64,000 nucleotides of DNA, taken from positions 310,001 to 374,000 of the forward strand of contig CAKMIA010000001.1 of the NCBI GenBank assembly GCA_927353735.1, written 5' to 3'. A model generated the notes under the pieces. It saw nothing but the letters and a program-made list of their open reading frames with translations. It was not told the origin of the DNA and made no database searches. This DNA comes from an uncultured Veillonellaceae bacterium. Its GTDB lineage: Bacteria; Bacillota; Negativicutes; Veillonellales; Dialisteraceae. This document shows positions 28,624 to 37,475 of the stretch, piece after piece (position 1 is the first letter of the stretch; each line of letters begins with the position of its first letter). A program made the translations under genes and the position numbers.

Positions 28624-29568
28624 ATGTGGAAAACCAAACTGACCGAACTTCTCGGTATTGATTACCCGATCATTCAGGGCGCAATGGCCTATCTCTCCGA
28701 AGCCAAACTGGTATCGGCGATGTGCCATGCCGGTGCTACCGGTGTAATCGCCACCGGCGGACTGCCTGTGGACAAGGTTCGTGAACAGATCCGCAATACC
28801 AAGGACATCACATCCCGCCCGTTCGGCGTCAATCTGATGCTCCAGTCACCGAATAAGGATGATATCGCCCAGCTCGTGTGCGATGAAAAGGTGGCCTTTG
28901 TCACCATCGGTGCCGGCAACCCAGTTCCCTACTTTGAACCGCTGCAGGCGCACGGCGTAAAATGCATCCCGGTCGTTCCCAGCGTCCGTCTGGCCAAACG
29001 GGTGCAGGATAAGGGCGCCGATGCCCTTGTCATTGAAGGCATGGAAGCCGGCGGTCATGATGGAACACTGACCACCATGTCCCTGATGGAAAATGTCATT
29101 CCGGAAATTGAGATCCCTGTCGTAGCAGCCGGCGGCATCGTTGACGGCCGCGGCATCGCGGCAGCGCTCCTCATGGGCGCCTCCGGCGTACAGATGGGTT
29201 CCCGCTTCCTGCTCTCCGAGGAATGCATCCTTCATCCCAATGCCAAGCAGGCCATCATGAAGGCAGTTGACACCGATTCGACCGTGACCGGCTTCACCCG
29301 GAACAACAGCGTCCGCGGCCTGAAAAATGCGTGGAGCGAAGCGTATCTGAAAAAAGAATACAGCGGAGCCCCCGAGGAAGAACTGGCCAAAATAGCTACG
29401 GGCACCAACTGGAAGGGCGCCATTGAAGGCGATACGGAAAACGGCTTCGTTCTCGTCGGCATGTCTCTGAACCGCCTGAATCACATTCAGCCGGTACAGG
29501 AAATCATCGATGAACTGGTATCCGAGACGGAGCAGCGTCTGGCTGTGGCGGGCAGTCTCCTGAAATAA
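28624..29568 (+). CDS. fabK: Enoyl-ACP reductase II (FabK), FMN-dependent
   Basis: FabK performs the last reduction of each fatty-acid elongation cycle using NAD(P)H and FMN and is insensitive to triclosan. The 314-residue TIM-barrel protein closely follows S. pneumoniae FabK: LLGIDYPIIQGAMAYLSEAKL, RPFGVNLML, VAFVTIGAGNP, VIEGMEAGGHDG with the catalytic His, and IPVVAAGGIVDG with the FMN loop. Nitronate monooxygenases share this fold, so the assignment rests on the EGMEAGGH motif and length. AGGAGG precedes the ATG. It stands alone, not in a fab cluster, and is probably cotranscribed with the next gene. Confidence 0.85.
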   Translation: MWKTKLTELLGIDYPIIQGAMAYLSEAKLVSAMCHAGATGVIATGGLPVDKVREQIRNTKDITSRPFGVNLMLQSPNKDDIAQLVCDEKVAFVTIGAGNPVPYFEPLQAHGVKCIPVVPSVRLAKRVQDKGADALVIEGMEAGGHDGTLTTMSLMENVIPEIEIPVVAAGGIVDGRGIAAALLMGASGVQMGSRFLLSEECILHPNAKQAIMKAVDTDSTVTGFTRNNSVRGLKNAWSEAYLKKEYSGAPEEELAKIATGTNWKGAIEGDTENGFVLVGMSLNRLNHIQPVQEIIDELVSETEQRLAVAGSLLK

Positions 29569-29614
29569 GGCCAGCCACCCCGCCGCTTTTGAAATTTTGA
29601 AGGAGGAAATAATT

Positions 29615-30172
29615 ATGTATACCCTGCATTCTCAGAGTTTCAAGGGAATCTCCCCTCAGATTGATGAAAACGCGTTCGTCGCGCCCGGCGTTCATCTTTA
29701 CGGTGATGTCCGTGTGGGACCGGAATCCAGCCTCTGGCCCGGTGTCGTCGCCCGCGGCGATGTCAACTATATTTCCATCGGGAAATGCACCAACGTACAG
29801 GATCTGTGCTGCCTTCATGTGGCAGACGACCATCCCTGCATCATCGGTGACTATGTGACGATCGGCCACTGCGCCTGCGTTCATGCCTGTGAGATCGAAG
29901 ACCATGTACTGATCGGCATGCATGCCACCATCCTGACCGGTGCCAAAATCGGCCGCGGCTCCATCATCGCCGCCGGTGCGCTTGTCCTCGCCAATCAGGT
30001 CATTCCGCCGAACTCTCTGGTGACCGGCGTTCCCGGAAAAGTCATCCGCAAGCAGGACGTCATTCAGAAGCTGCATGAACAGGCTCTGAAATATAAATGC
30101 GAATGGGCCATTGAATATGGCGCCAATCCCAACATCGGCGGCGAAAAATTTGACGGCTCTTCGGTGTTCTGA
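29615..30172 (+). CDS. Gamma-carbonic anhydrase-like hexapeptide protein
   Basis: A 185-residue left-handed beta-helix protein of the gamma-carbonic anhydrase/YrdA group. The three metal His positions are visible in DLCCLHVADDHP, TIGHCACVHAC and GMHATILTGAKIG, and the hexapeptide repeats run through LVLANQVIPPNSLVTGVPGK. Members bind Zn or Fe and may hydrate CO2 or bind CoA esters; activity is not proven for most bacterial forms. AAGGAGG fixes the ATG at 29615. The 46-base gap after fabK has no promoter, so the two are likely one transcript ended at 30187-30219. Confidence 0.85.
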   Translation: MYTLHSQSFKGISPQIDENAFVAPGVHLYGDVRVGPESSLWPGVVARGDVNYISIGKCTNVQDLCCLHVADDHPCIIGDYVTIGHCACVHACEIEDHVLIGMHATILTGAKIGRGSIIAAGALVLANQVIPPNSLVTGVPGKVIRKQDVIQKLHEQALKYKCEWAIEYGANPNIGGEKFDGSSVF

Positions 30173-30186
30173 TCGGTCAGCACAAT

Positions 30187-30219
30187 AAAAAAGATCTCCT
30201 TTCTCAGGAGGTCTTTTTA
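30187..30219 (+). terminator. Terminator of fabK and the carbonic anhydrase-like gene
   Basis: Hairpin AAAGATCTCC/GGAGGTCTTT with a 7-base loop and a five-T run on the plus strand. The stretch 30220-30340 beyond it shows nothing recognisable. Confidence 0.85.
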
Positions 30220-30340
30220 ATTTGCCTTTCTGCCGCCGTACATGATTGCTCTTTTCTATATCTGCCGCCTGTTTCCCGCATGCATTCTTTCCTCATTTGT
30301 CGTTCTTTCATATCGATTTATCATACAGCACAAAACCATT

Positions 30341-30369
30341 TTGACGGGACTGCTCAAATTTTATAAAAT
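30341..30369 (+). promoter_or_regulatory. Promoter of the small acetyltransferase gene
   Basis: TTGACG (30341-30346), 17-base spacer, TAAAAT (30364-30369). The start of transcription near 30376 leaves a 17-base leader carrying the GGAGG ribosome site. Confidence 0.8.
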
Positions 30370-30392
30370 AGGCAGTAAAGGAGGCGGACCCA

Positions 30393-30644
30393 TTGGTACA
30401 GCACGATAGGGAGAATCATACATTCCTCATCAAAAATCCGGAAGGAATTTCCTGGCTGGAATATCAGGAAACAGACCGATCTGTTTCCGTGCTTCATACT
30501 GTGGTGCCGCCTGAATTGTCCGGAAAAGGGCTGGCCGCCCGGCTGGCGGCCGCCGCATGGGATTACGCCCAGAAGCAGCATAAGGAAATCTGTTCGGAAT
30601 GCTCCTACATGACCGCCTGGCTGAAACGCCGGACCCGGTCCTGA
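30393..30644 (+). CDS. Small GNAT-fold N-acetyltransferase (YjdJ / COG2388 type)
   Basis: An 83-residue protein matching the minimal GNAT family: WLEYQETDRSVSVLHTVVPPELSGKGLAARLAAAAWDYA covers the acetyl-CoA pyrophosphate loop, and KEICSECSYMTAWLKRR is the typical C-terminal CSY segment. These proteins lack the N-terminal part of larger GNATs, and substrates are not known. The start is a TTG at 30393, fixed by GGAGG 8 bases upstream and by the promoter position. It is a single-gene unit between its own promoter and terminator. Confidence 0.8.
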   Translation: MVQHDRENHTFLIKNPEGISWLEYQETDRSVSVLHTVVPPELSGKGLAARLAAAAWDYAQKQHKEICSECSYMTAWLKRRTRS

Positions 30645-30660
30645 AAATTTTGCGAAAATA

Positions 30661-30690
30661 AAAGGAAGCAGCCGAAGCTGCTTTTTATTT
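30661..30690 (+). terminator. Terminator of the small acetyltransferase gene
   Basis: Hairpin AAGCAGC/GCTGCTT with the stable tetraloop CGAA, then five T residues. Confidence 0.92.
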
Positions 30691-30704
30691 GTCTGTTTTT
30701 ATCG

Positions 30705-30733
30705 TTTCCATGCCTCCGAAGCGGCGGTATATT
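30705..30733 (+). promoter_or_regulatory. Promoter of the HD-GYP-like gene
   Basis: TTTCCA (30705-30710), 17-base spacer, TATATT (30728-30733). Transcription from about 30740 would make the ATG at 30742 nearly leaderless, which favours the ATG at 30757 as start. Confidence 0.6.
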
Positions 30734-30756
30734 ACAAGTTTATGGATGGACCCGTC

Positions 30757-31362
30757 ATGTATACTTCTTCACTTTTTCAATCGCCGGCTGCCTTCAGCAG
30801 CATCCGTGATACGCTGGAAGATATCACACTGCACTTCACCTACCTCATGCGCCTGAAGTCGCAGGATCTGTATGAGCATTCCATTCGGGTGGCGAATTTT
30901 GCCGGCGCCACGGCGATCCGCATGCGCCTTCCTGCCAATGAAGTGATGCTGATCCATTACGCGGGGCTGCTTCATGACATTGGCCTGCTCACGATGGCCA
31001 ACCGCTCGCTCGCCCATTACCCCAATCTCAGTACACGGGAGTTCCAGGCCTATAAAAAGCATCCCGACCTGGGTGCCAATATGCTGGAAACCAACTCGGC
31101 ATGCCAAGACCTGATCCCGTACATCCGCTTCCATCATGAGTGCTGGGACGGCGGCGGATATCCCAAGCATCTGAAAAATGACAACATTCCGCTGGGTGCC
31201 CGCATTCTTTCCGTAGCCGATTATTATGACAATACCATCTACTCCGCTCCGGATTTTCCGCAAAAGGATAAAAGTGAAGTCACGCAGGCCCTTTTCGCAG
31301 GCTCCGGCAGTCTGTTCGACCCGGAAGTTACGCTGGCATTCCTGCACGTGCTGTATCAATAA
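30757..31362 (+). CDS. HD-GYP-like metal-dependent phosphohydrolase
   Basis: A 201-residue protein with HD domain motifs HSIRVANFAGATA, AGLLHDIGLL and the GYP signature HHECWDGGGYP, then GARILSVADYYD and LFDPEVTLAFL. HD-GYP domains hydrolyse cyclic di-GMP or related dinucleotides. The usual HDIGK Lys is Leu here and ADxFDA is ADYYDN, so activity may differ. No receiver or sensor domain is attached. The ATG at 30757 has GGATGG upstream and fits the promoter; 30742 is possible. It is a monocistronic unit with its own promoter and a strong terminator. Confidence 0.78.
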   Translation: MYTSSLFQSPAAFSSIRDTLEDITLHFTYLMRLKSQDLYEHSIRVANFAGATAIRMRLPANEVMLIHYAGLLHDIGLLTMANRSLAHYPNLSTREFQAYKKHPDLGANMLETNSACQDLIPYIRFHHECWDGGGYPKHLKNDNIPLGARILSVADYYDNTIYSAPDFPQKDKSEVTQALFAGSGSLFDPEVTLAFLHVLYQ

Positions 31363-31373
31363 TGGAATTCCAT

Positions 31374-31432
31374 CAAAAAAATCCTTTCCGATACTATGCC
31401 CCGTTAGGGTGATATCGGAAAGGATTTTTTAT
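31374..31432. terminator. Bidirectional terminator between the HD-GYP-like gene and comF
   Basis: Stem of 17 pairs, AAAATCCTTTCCGATA against TATCGGAAAGGATTTT, with A- and T-runs on both flanks. It serves the convergent genes ending at 31362 (plus) and 31433 (minus). Confidence 0.95.
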
Positions 31433-32083
31433 TTACGGTGCGCCGCTGGCCAGCGTCAGCCCCATGACAGCGGCCGCTCCGGCTCTCTTCAGCTCCCGCG
31501 CTGCTTCCTCCATGGTAGAGCCTGTGGTATACACATCATCCAGCAGGAGGATGCACTGTCCCTCAATCCGGCGCCCCCGGTTGATATGAAATGCATCCCG
31601 GATATTTTTCCTCCGTTCTTCGCGGTCCAGTGTGGACTGCACCTTCGTATCCCGGAGCCGCACCAGAAGCTCTGCCTCATAGGTTTTTCCCAAATTTTTC
31701 ATAAAATCCTGAAAAATCAGATCGCACTGATTATAGCCTCTGCTTTCTCTTCTCCGGCGGGAAAGCGGCACCGGTACGGCGATGGGATATGATGCCAGTC
31801 TTTCCCACCAGGGAAACCGCGCCAGAAGCATGGGAAAGCACCGTTTCAGATTCCTTTTCCCGTAATATTTCAGCTGAATAATGCAGTCCCGTATGCCGGC
31901 CGTATACTGGCAGCAGGTATAGCAGCCTTCCAGATCCCGGCTATGCGCTGACTGTATCATCCTTGGATTCCAGAACTGCCGCACACAGGCTTCACACCAG
32001 GGATGCTCCGCATCCGTCATGGCTCCGCATCCGGGACAGCACACAGGAAAAAGCAGATCCAGCAAGGCCTGTCCCCATTTCAT
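31433..32083 (-). CDS. comF: ComF family protein
   Basis: ComF is a competence protein that, with the helicase ComFA, brings single-stranded DNA into the cell; homologues also occur in non-competent bacteria. The 216-residue protein has an N-terminal zinc-finger region (CCPGCG, WCEAC, CYTCC), the PVPLSRRRRESRGYNQCDLI segment and the phosphoribosyltransferase signature CILLLDDVYTTGSTMEEAA. Its ATG overlaps the recD2 stop by 4 bases and has GGGGAGG upstream. No comFA is in the window. Confidence 0.9.
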   Translation of the reverse strand: MKWGQALLDLLFPVCCPGCGAMTDAEHPWCEACVRQFWNPRMIQSAHSRDLEGCYTCCQYTAGIRDCIIQLKYYGKRNLKRCFPMLLARFPWWERLASYPIAVPVPLSRRRRESRGYNQCDLIFQDFMKNLGKTYEAELLVRLRDTKVQSTLDREERRKNIRDAFHINRGRRIEGQCILLLDDVYTTGSTMEEAARELKRAGAAAVMGLTLASGAP

Positions 32084-34209
32084 GGAACCGCCTCCCCGGC
32101 CAGCATCGGCAGAAACAGGCTGCACCGTCCGGCGGTACGGTGATTTCTCACGGCGGCGGTGAGCGCACTGCCTGCCGTGACCAGAATGGTTCTCTGTCTG
32201 GCCCGCGTCACTCCCGTGTACAGCAGATTCCGCTGCAGCATGACCCGCTGTGTAGGAAGCAGCACAAAAATCACCGTACTGTATTCACTCCCCTGGCTTT
32301 TGTGTACTGTCACCGCATAGGCCAGCTGCAGGTCCTGCCGCTCATCTCCCTCGTACACCACTTCTTTTTCCGGAAACTGTACAAACAGCTTCCGCCCGGA
32401 CACGGACCATACGATGCCGATATCTCCGTTATACACTCCTTTTTCATAGTCATTCCGCGTCTGCATGACCTTATCGCCCTTGCGGAATCCGCCGTTCTCC
32501 GTTTCATCCCCGGGATTGATCTGCTCCTGAAGGGCCTGATTCAGATGGTCTACGCCACACAGTCCACGGTACATCGGTGACAGCACCTGCATGTCCCACT
32601 TCTGATCCTCTTCCTCATAACGGGCTTCCCGGCAAAGCTGCATCACCAGTTCGAAGGCCTCTTCCTCACTGTCTGTAAAGCAGACCTGAAATTCCCCGCG
32701 CTCATCCGGCTGCGGCATCTCCCCGTCCCGTATGCGCCGGGCATTCTCTATGATCCCGCTTCCCTCTTTCTGCCGGAAAATATGCTGAAGCCGTACGACC
32801 GGCGCACAGCCCCAGGCAATCAGATCCTTCAGAGGCGCTCCCGGACCCACCGGCGGCAGCTGATCCGTATCCCCCACCAGAATCAGCCGGGCGCCTGCCT
32901 TCAAGGCACAGAGCAGCCGATGGAACAGCAGCATATCCATCATGGACACTTCGTCTACAATGATCAGGTCCTCCTTCAGCGGCTCTGACTCGTTTCTCGC
33001 AAAGAAGGTCTTATCGCCCTGCCGCTCTGCCTCCAGCGCCTTGTGAATGGTATCGGCATTCCGACCGCTCGCCAGGGACAACCGCTTGGCCGCACGGCCG
33101 GTAGGCGCCATGAGGCGCACCTTTTTTCCGTGCTGCTCCGCTGCCGTAAGTATCGCCTGAATCAGCGTGGTCTTTCCGGTACCCGGACCGCCGGTAATGA
33201 TCAGCAGTCCCGACTCCATGGCATATTTCACAGCTTCCTTCTGCTCGTCTGCCAGCGTCAGCTGATGCTCCCGTTCAAACTTCTGAACTGCCAGTGTCTC
33301 GCTGCCCAGATACGAAGCCCGCAGAAGTCCCTGCACCCGCTGGTAGGACTCCGTCTCCGCCTCATACAGCGACGGCCGGTACAGGAACAGCTGATCGCGC
33401 CAGACCACAGACGGAATTTCTCCAATTTCCGCCGCTTCCAGAACCGTCCGCCTCACCAGCTCCTCTTCCTGACCGAGCAGCTGCGCCGTGCGCTGGCAGG
33501 CGGCTCCTGCGGGCACACAGCAGTGCCCCTCAGAAGAAAAGCCGGACAGCACATGAAAGACCCCGCTGAGAATCCGTTCCTCATCATGCGGACTGATTCC
33601 CTCCGCCATGGCGATCCGGTCCGCCATCTGGAAGCTCATCCCGGAAATTTCCCGCACCATCCGGTACGGTTCCTTTTCCAGCACATTCCTAAGCCCTTCC
33701 CCATAGGCTTTCTGCAGTACGGAAGCAAATCTGGCCGGCACACCGGCATTCTGCAGCAGGAGCACCGTGCTGCGGAGCGCAGCGCCCTCCGCATAGGAGG
33801 CCCGGATTTTTTCCAGCTTGTGCTCCCCGATGCCCGGCACAGAAAGTAGCGCCTCCGGATTCCGGTCCAGAATCTCCAGCGTACGGGAACCGAACGCATC
33901 GACAATGCGCCGGGCCATAGCAGGTCCGATCCCTTCGATCTCGCCTGATGCCAGATACTGTTCTATATCCTCTGATCGCTCCGGCATCTGCTCTGTCATG
34001 GAGACCGCCCTGAACTGCATGCCAAAACGGGGATGCTGTACCCAGCATCCCCGAAGTGTCACCGACCGTCCCACAGTGGGAACTCCGATCTGGCCGGCTG
34101 CGGTCACGGATTGTCCATTGTCTTTTCTCTTCAGACGAAGCACACAGAATACGCCGTCTGCACTCTGAAAGACAATGGCCGCCACCGTGCCCTGCAGTTC
34201 CTCCATCAT
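32080..34209 (-). CDS. recD2: RecD2 family 5'-3' DNA helicase
   Basis: RecD2 is a superfamily 1B helicase that works without RecBC, in DNA repair and replication-fork maintenance. The protein of about 709 residues has an N-terminal OB-like part, helix-hairpin-helix segments (EIEGIGPAMARRIVDAFG, LLSVPGIGEHKLEKI), Walker A IITGGPGTGKTTLIQA, Walker B IIVDEVSMMD, GDTDQLPPVGPG, and the C-terminal motif YAVTVHKSQGSEYSTVIF. The ATG at 34209 overlaps the chorismate mutase stop and has AAAAGGAG upstream; a second ATG at 34206 is equally possible. Confidence 0.95.
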   Translation of the reverse strand: MMEELQGTVAAIVFQSADGVFCVLRLKRKDNGQSVTAAGQIGVPTVGRSVTLRGCWVQHPRFGMQFRAVSMTEQMPERSEDIEQYLASGEIEGIGPAMARRIVDAFGSRTLEILDRNPEALLSVPGIGEHKLEKIRASYAEGAALRSTVLLLQNAGVPARFASVLQKAYGEGLRNVLEKEPYRMVREISGMSFQMADRIAMAEGISPHDEERILSGVFHVLSGFSSEGHCCVPAGAACQRTAQLLGQEEELVRRTVLEAAEIGEIPSVVWRDQLFLYRPSLYEAETESYQRVQGLLRASYLGSETLAVQKFEREHQLTLADEQKEAVKYAMESGLLIITGGPGTGKTTLIQAILTAAEQHGKKVRLMAPTGRAAKRLSLASGRNADTIHKALEAERQGDKTFFARNESEPLKEDLIIVDEVSMMDMLLFHRLLCALKAGARLILVGDTDQLPPVGPGAPLKDLIAWGCAPVVRLQHIFRQKEGSGIIENARRIRDGEMPQPDERGEFQVCFTDSEEEAFELVMQLCREARYEEEDQKWDMQVLSPMYRGLCGVDHLNQALQEQINPGDETENGGFRKGDKVMQTRNDYEKGVYNGDIGIVWSVSGRKLFVQFPEKEVVYEGDERQDLQLAYAVTVHKSQGSEYSTVIFVLLPTQRVMLQRNLLYTGVTRARQRTILVTAGSALTAAVRNHRTAGRCSLFLPMLAGEAVP

Positions 34210-34484
34210 GACCGTTTCTCCTTTTCCGCGCGCTGCCGATCCTTGGACAGATCCATCAGCAGCTGATACCACCGGCGGAAATACGGCTGATTCGCTGCAT
34301 CCTTCAGCAGAAGAGACAATTCACGGATATTTTTTTCTTCCCGTGCGGCATCATATACCGGTTTCCCGCTCTTCATCTTGCAGAGAGCCACTTCCCGGGA
34401 CAGGGCCATGCGTTTTTCAAACAGCACGACCATATCCTGATCCACCCGGCGTATTTCCTCTCTCACCGCATCCAGCTCGTCCAT
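34206..34484 (-). CDS. Chorismate mutase, AroQ type
   Basis: A 92-residue all-helical protein with the AroQ pattern: MDELDAVREEIRRVDQDMVVLFEKRMALSREVALCKMKSG... (catalytic Arg near residue 8 and 25, Lys at KMKSGK, DAAREEKNI). It converts chorismate to prephenate for Phe and Tyr synthesis. The ATG at 34484 is backed by GGGAGG. It is an odd guest between proS (23 bases upstream) and recD2 (overlapping by 4 bases), with no other aromatic pathway gene nearby. Confidence 0.85.
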   Translation of the reverse strand: MDELDAVREEIRRVDQDMVVLFEKRMALSREVALCKMKSGKPVYDAAREEKNIRELSLLLKDAANQPYFRRWYQLLMDLSKDRQRAEKEKRS

Positions 34485-34507
34485 ATGTGCCTCCCGTATA
34501 TGGCAGA

Positions 34508-36232
34508 TCACTGATTGTTCGCGTGCAGATCCGCCAGAATTTCCATGACCTTCGCCTTGCAGTCCGTGAGCGGTACTTCGATGGTTTCCCCGGTCCGGCG
34601 GATGCGGATCTCCACATTGCCGGATTCCTTCCACTTCTTGCCGATCGTCACGCGGACCGGATAGCCGATAAGGTCTGCATCCTTAAATTTGATGCCCGCC
34701 CGTTCATTCCGGTCATCGAGGACCACTTCGTCGCTCTTTTCTTCAAAGGAGTCATACAGGGACTGTGCGGCCTTCATCACGTCTTCATCCTTGTTGTTGG
34801 CCGGAACGATCACCGCTTCATACGGCGCAATGGCCACCGGCCAGATGATGCCGTCATCGTCATGGCTCTGTTCAATGGCTGCCGCCATGGTGCGGGATAC
34901 GCCGATGCCGTAGCACCCCATCACCATCGGCTGGGACTTGCCGTTCTGATCCAGATAGGTGCACCCCAGCGCTTCGCTGTATTTCGTTCCCAGCTTGAAT
35001 ACCTGGCCCACTTCGATGCCTTTTTTGATCTCGATGGGAGCGCCGCATTCCGGGCATACATCGTCAGCGGTAATCATGCGGATCGTTTCCACACGTACAT
35101 CGCCGAAATCACGGGCCGGATTGACGTGGATATAGTGCATATCCTTCTGATTGCCGCCGCAGCAAGCATCCTGCATTTCCATGACGGTCGCATCCACAAC
35201 GATGTCAAAATCTTTCGTGCGGTGCAGGCCGATCGGGCTGATATAGCCGGCAGTAAGGCCGCACCGTTCCAGATCCTCATCGGAGGCCATCCCTACCGTT
35301 GTCGCCCCGTAAAGGTTCTGCAGACGAACCTCATTGACTTCATGATCGCCGCGCACCATGGCGAGAACCACCATATCATCCAGCTTGTACACCACAGCCT
35401 TCACCGACTGCTGCACCGGTGCATGAAGATATTCACAAACCATTTCAATGGTATGCTGTCCCGGCGTGGCCACCAGTTCCTTTTCCTTGTCGTTCTGAAT
35501 GGTGCAGGGCAGTGTATTCGGCACGACCGCTTCCGTATTGGCCGCAAAATCGCAGTGGCTGCAGTATACCACATCGGCTTCCCCGGAATCCGCCAGCGCT
35601 TCAAATTCATGCGTCGTGCTGCCGCCGATGGCGCCGGAATCTGCCAGCACCGGACGGAAATGCAGGCCGCATCTCGTGAAGATCCGCGTATAGGCATCAT
35701 ACATGAGCTTATACTGCTTATCCAGCCCTTCCCAGTCCTTATCAAAGGTATAGGCATCCTTCATGATGAATTCACGGCCGCGCATCAGACCGAAGCGGGG
35801 ACGGAGCTCATCGCGGTATTTATTCTGAATCTGATACAGACTGACCGGAAGCTGCTTATAGGAGCTGGTATCCATGTGCACCAGTGTGGTGATCATTTCC
35901 TCGTGGGTCGGAGCCAGGCAGTACTGACGACCGTGGCGATCCTGCAGACGGAACATTTCATCGCCGTACACGGCCCAGCGGCCGGTCTGCTGCCAGATCT
36001 CCGCCGGCTGAATGATGGGCATCTGAATTTCCTGTGCGCCCGTTTTGTTCATTTCCTCGCGGATGATGGCTTCAATTTTCTGAAGCGTGCGCCATGCCAG
36101 CGGCAAATACACATAAATGCCTCCGACGATTTTACGGATCATCCCTGCCTTCAGCATGTATTTATGGCTGATGACCACTGCCTCTGCAGGAATTTCTCTT
36201 AAAGTCGGACTGTATAATCTGGATGCTAACAC
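34508..36232 (-). CDS. proS: Prolyl-tRNA synthetase, bacterial type with editing domain
   Basis: ProRS charges tRNA-Pro. The 574-residue length and insertion between class II motifs 2 and 3 (about 230-390, the YbaK-like editing domain) identify the bacterial type. Visible motifs are GIYVYLPLAWRTLQKIEAIIREEM, LAPTHEEMIT, RDELRPRFGLMRGREFIMKDAYTFD and YGIGVSRTMAAAIEQ. Translation starts with GTG at 36232 behind AGGAGGAG. Unlike thrS and serS it has no T-box: only about 60 bases of leader. Confidence 0.96.
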   Translation of the reverse strand: MLASRLYSPTLREIPAEAVVISHKYMLKAGMIRKIVGGIYVYLPLAWRTLQKIEAIIREEMNKTGAQEIQMPIIQPAEIWQQTGRWAVYGDEMFRLQDRHGRQYCLAPTHEEMITTLVHMDTSSYKQLPVSLYQIQNKYRDELRPRFGLMRGREFIMKDAYTFDKDWEGLDKQYKLMYDAYTRIFTRCGLHFRPVLADSGAIGGSTTHEFEALADSGEADVVYCSHCDFAANTEAVVPNTLPCTIQNDKEKELVATPGQHTIEMVCEYLHAPVQQSVKAVVYKLDDMVVLAMVRGDHEVNEVRLQNLYGATTVGMASDEDLERCGLTAGYISPIGLHRTKDFDIVVDATVMEMQDACCGGNQKDMHYIHVNPARDFGDVRVETIRMITADDVCPECGAPIEIKKGIEVGQVFKLGTKYSEALGCTYLDQNGKSQPMVMGCYGIGVSRTMAAAIEQSHDDDGIIWPVAIAPYEAVIVPANNKDEDVMKAAQSLYDSFEEKSDEVVLDDRNERAGIKFKDADLIGYPVRVTIGKKWKESGNVEIRIRRTGETIEVPLTDCKAKVMEILADLHANNQ

Positions 36233-36295
36233 TGAAATCTCCTCCTATGCGGCCCCGTGCCGAGCCATCTATCTATGGAATGCGTAATCTTTATT

Positions 36296-36324
36296 ATTAT
36301 AAATCTTTTGCCATCATCTGAAAA
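36296..36324 (-). promoter_or_regulatory. Promoter of proS
   Basis: TTTTCA (36319-36324), 17-base spacer, TATAAT (36296-36301) on the minus strand. A small hairpin ACAGGG/CTCTGT followed by TTTT overlaps the -35 and may weakly end the ispG transcript. Confidence 0.75.
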
Positions 36325-36357
36325 CAGAGAATGCCCTGTCCCTGCCGGCTGCGAAGA

Positions 36358-37419
36358 TCACTGCTTCTGCTCCTCGTAACGGCGGATCTCATCCAGAAGG
36401 GCATCGATCAGCTCATTTTCCGGAACGCTTCTCAGTACCTGCCCCTTGCTGAACAGCAAGCCGCTGCCCTTGCCGCAGGCAATGCCGAAATCTGCTTCCC
36501 TCGCCTCTCCCGGCCCGTTGACAGCACAGCCCATGACGGCAATGCGGAGCGGGGATTTAAATTCCTTCAGCCGTTCCTCCACTTCCTGAGCGATATGGAT
36601 CAGATTCACCTGCGTCCGCCCGCAGGTGGGACAGGAAATCAGCACCGGACCGTACTGCTGGATTCCAAGGGAAGACAAAATTTCCCTGGCTGCCCGGACT
36701 TCCTTCAGCGGATCATCAGTGAGCGATACACGGATCGTATCACCGATGCCGTCCAGCAGAAGGGCGCCGATGCCGATGGCCGATTTGACCGTCCCCCGAT
36801 ATTCCGTACCGGCTTCCGTCACGCCCAGATGGAGCGGATACTCCGTCTGCTCGGCCAGAATCCGGTTGGCCCGGACCATCATGGGCACATCCGACGATTT
36901 GACGGAAATCACGATGTCACGGAAATTTTCCTCTTCCAGAATCCGCACATGACGAAGCGCGCCTTCCACCATGCCTTCCGCCGTGGGATGTCCCCCCGCC
37001 GCATCCAGCAGGTCCTGCGGCAGAGAGCCCGCGTTGATGCCGATCCGGATCGGAGTCCCTGTCTGTCTGGCCATCTCCACGACCTTTACCACGTTTTCGC
37101 GGCGTCCGATATTTCCCGGATTGATGCGGAGACCATCCACACCGGCCTCCATGGCGGTCAGCGCCAGCCGGTAATCAAAATGGATATCCGCCACGATCGG
37201 CACTTCCGTCAGAGCCCGCAGATCCCGCAGTGCCTCCGCTGCCTTTTTATCCGGCACTGCCACGCGCACGATATCCGCCCCCGCTGCGCCCAGCGCATTG
37301 ATCTGCGCCACCGCACGGGCGGTATCGGTCGGACTGAATGTGCTCATGGACTGAATGGCGATAGGCGCACCGCCGCCGATCCGCACACCACCCACATTGA
37401 CCTGTCTTGTATGATTCAT
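36358..37419 (-). CDS. ispG: 4-Hydroxy-3-methylbut-2-enyl diphosphate synthase (flavodoxin)
   Basis: IspG (GcpE) makes HMBPP in the MEP isoprenoid pathway with a 4Fe-4S cluster. The 353-residue protein has RQVNVGGVRIGGGAPIAIQSM, DIHFDYRLALTAMEAGVDGLRINPGNIG, and the cluster cysteines in SCPTCGRTQV and VMGCAVNGPGEA. It is the last gene of the pyrH-to-ispG cluster, with AAGGAGAAAA before the ATG and 56 bases from rseP. Confidence 0.96.
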   Translation of the reverse strand: MNHTRQVNVGGVRIGGGAPIAIQSMSTFSPTDTARAVAQINALGAAGADIVRVAVPDKKAAEALRDLRALTEVPIVADIHFDYRLALTAMEAGVDGLRINPGNIGRRENVVKVVEMARQTGTPIRIGINAGSLPQDLLDAAGGHPTAEGMVEGALRHVRILEEENFRDIVISVKSSDVPMMVRANRILAEQTEYPLHLGVTEAGTEYRGTVKSAIGIGALLLDGIGDTIRVSLTDDPLKEVRAAREILSSLGIQQYGPVLISCPTCGRTQVNLIHIAQEVEERLKEFKSPLRIAVMGCAVNGPGEAREADFGIACGKGSGLLFSKGQVLRSVPENELIDALLDEIRRYEEQKQ

Positions 37420-37475
37420 GGTTTTCTCCTTGATGCTCTGTCAAAGTCTGCCGGAAAACGGGCTCTCCGGCTCTG

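Noticed and set aside
36322..36343. Terminator after ispG
   Set aside because: The stem is only six pairs with a G-T pair and four T residues; noted under the proS promoter but too weak to call.
36233..36357. Possible T-box before proS
   Set aside because: The leader from the promoter is only about 60 bases and has no TGGNACC core.
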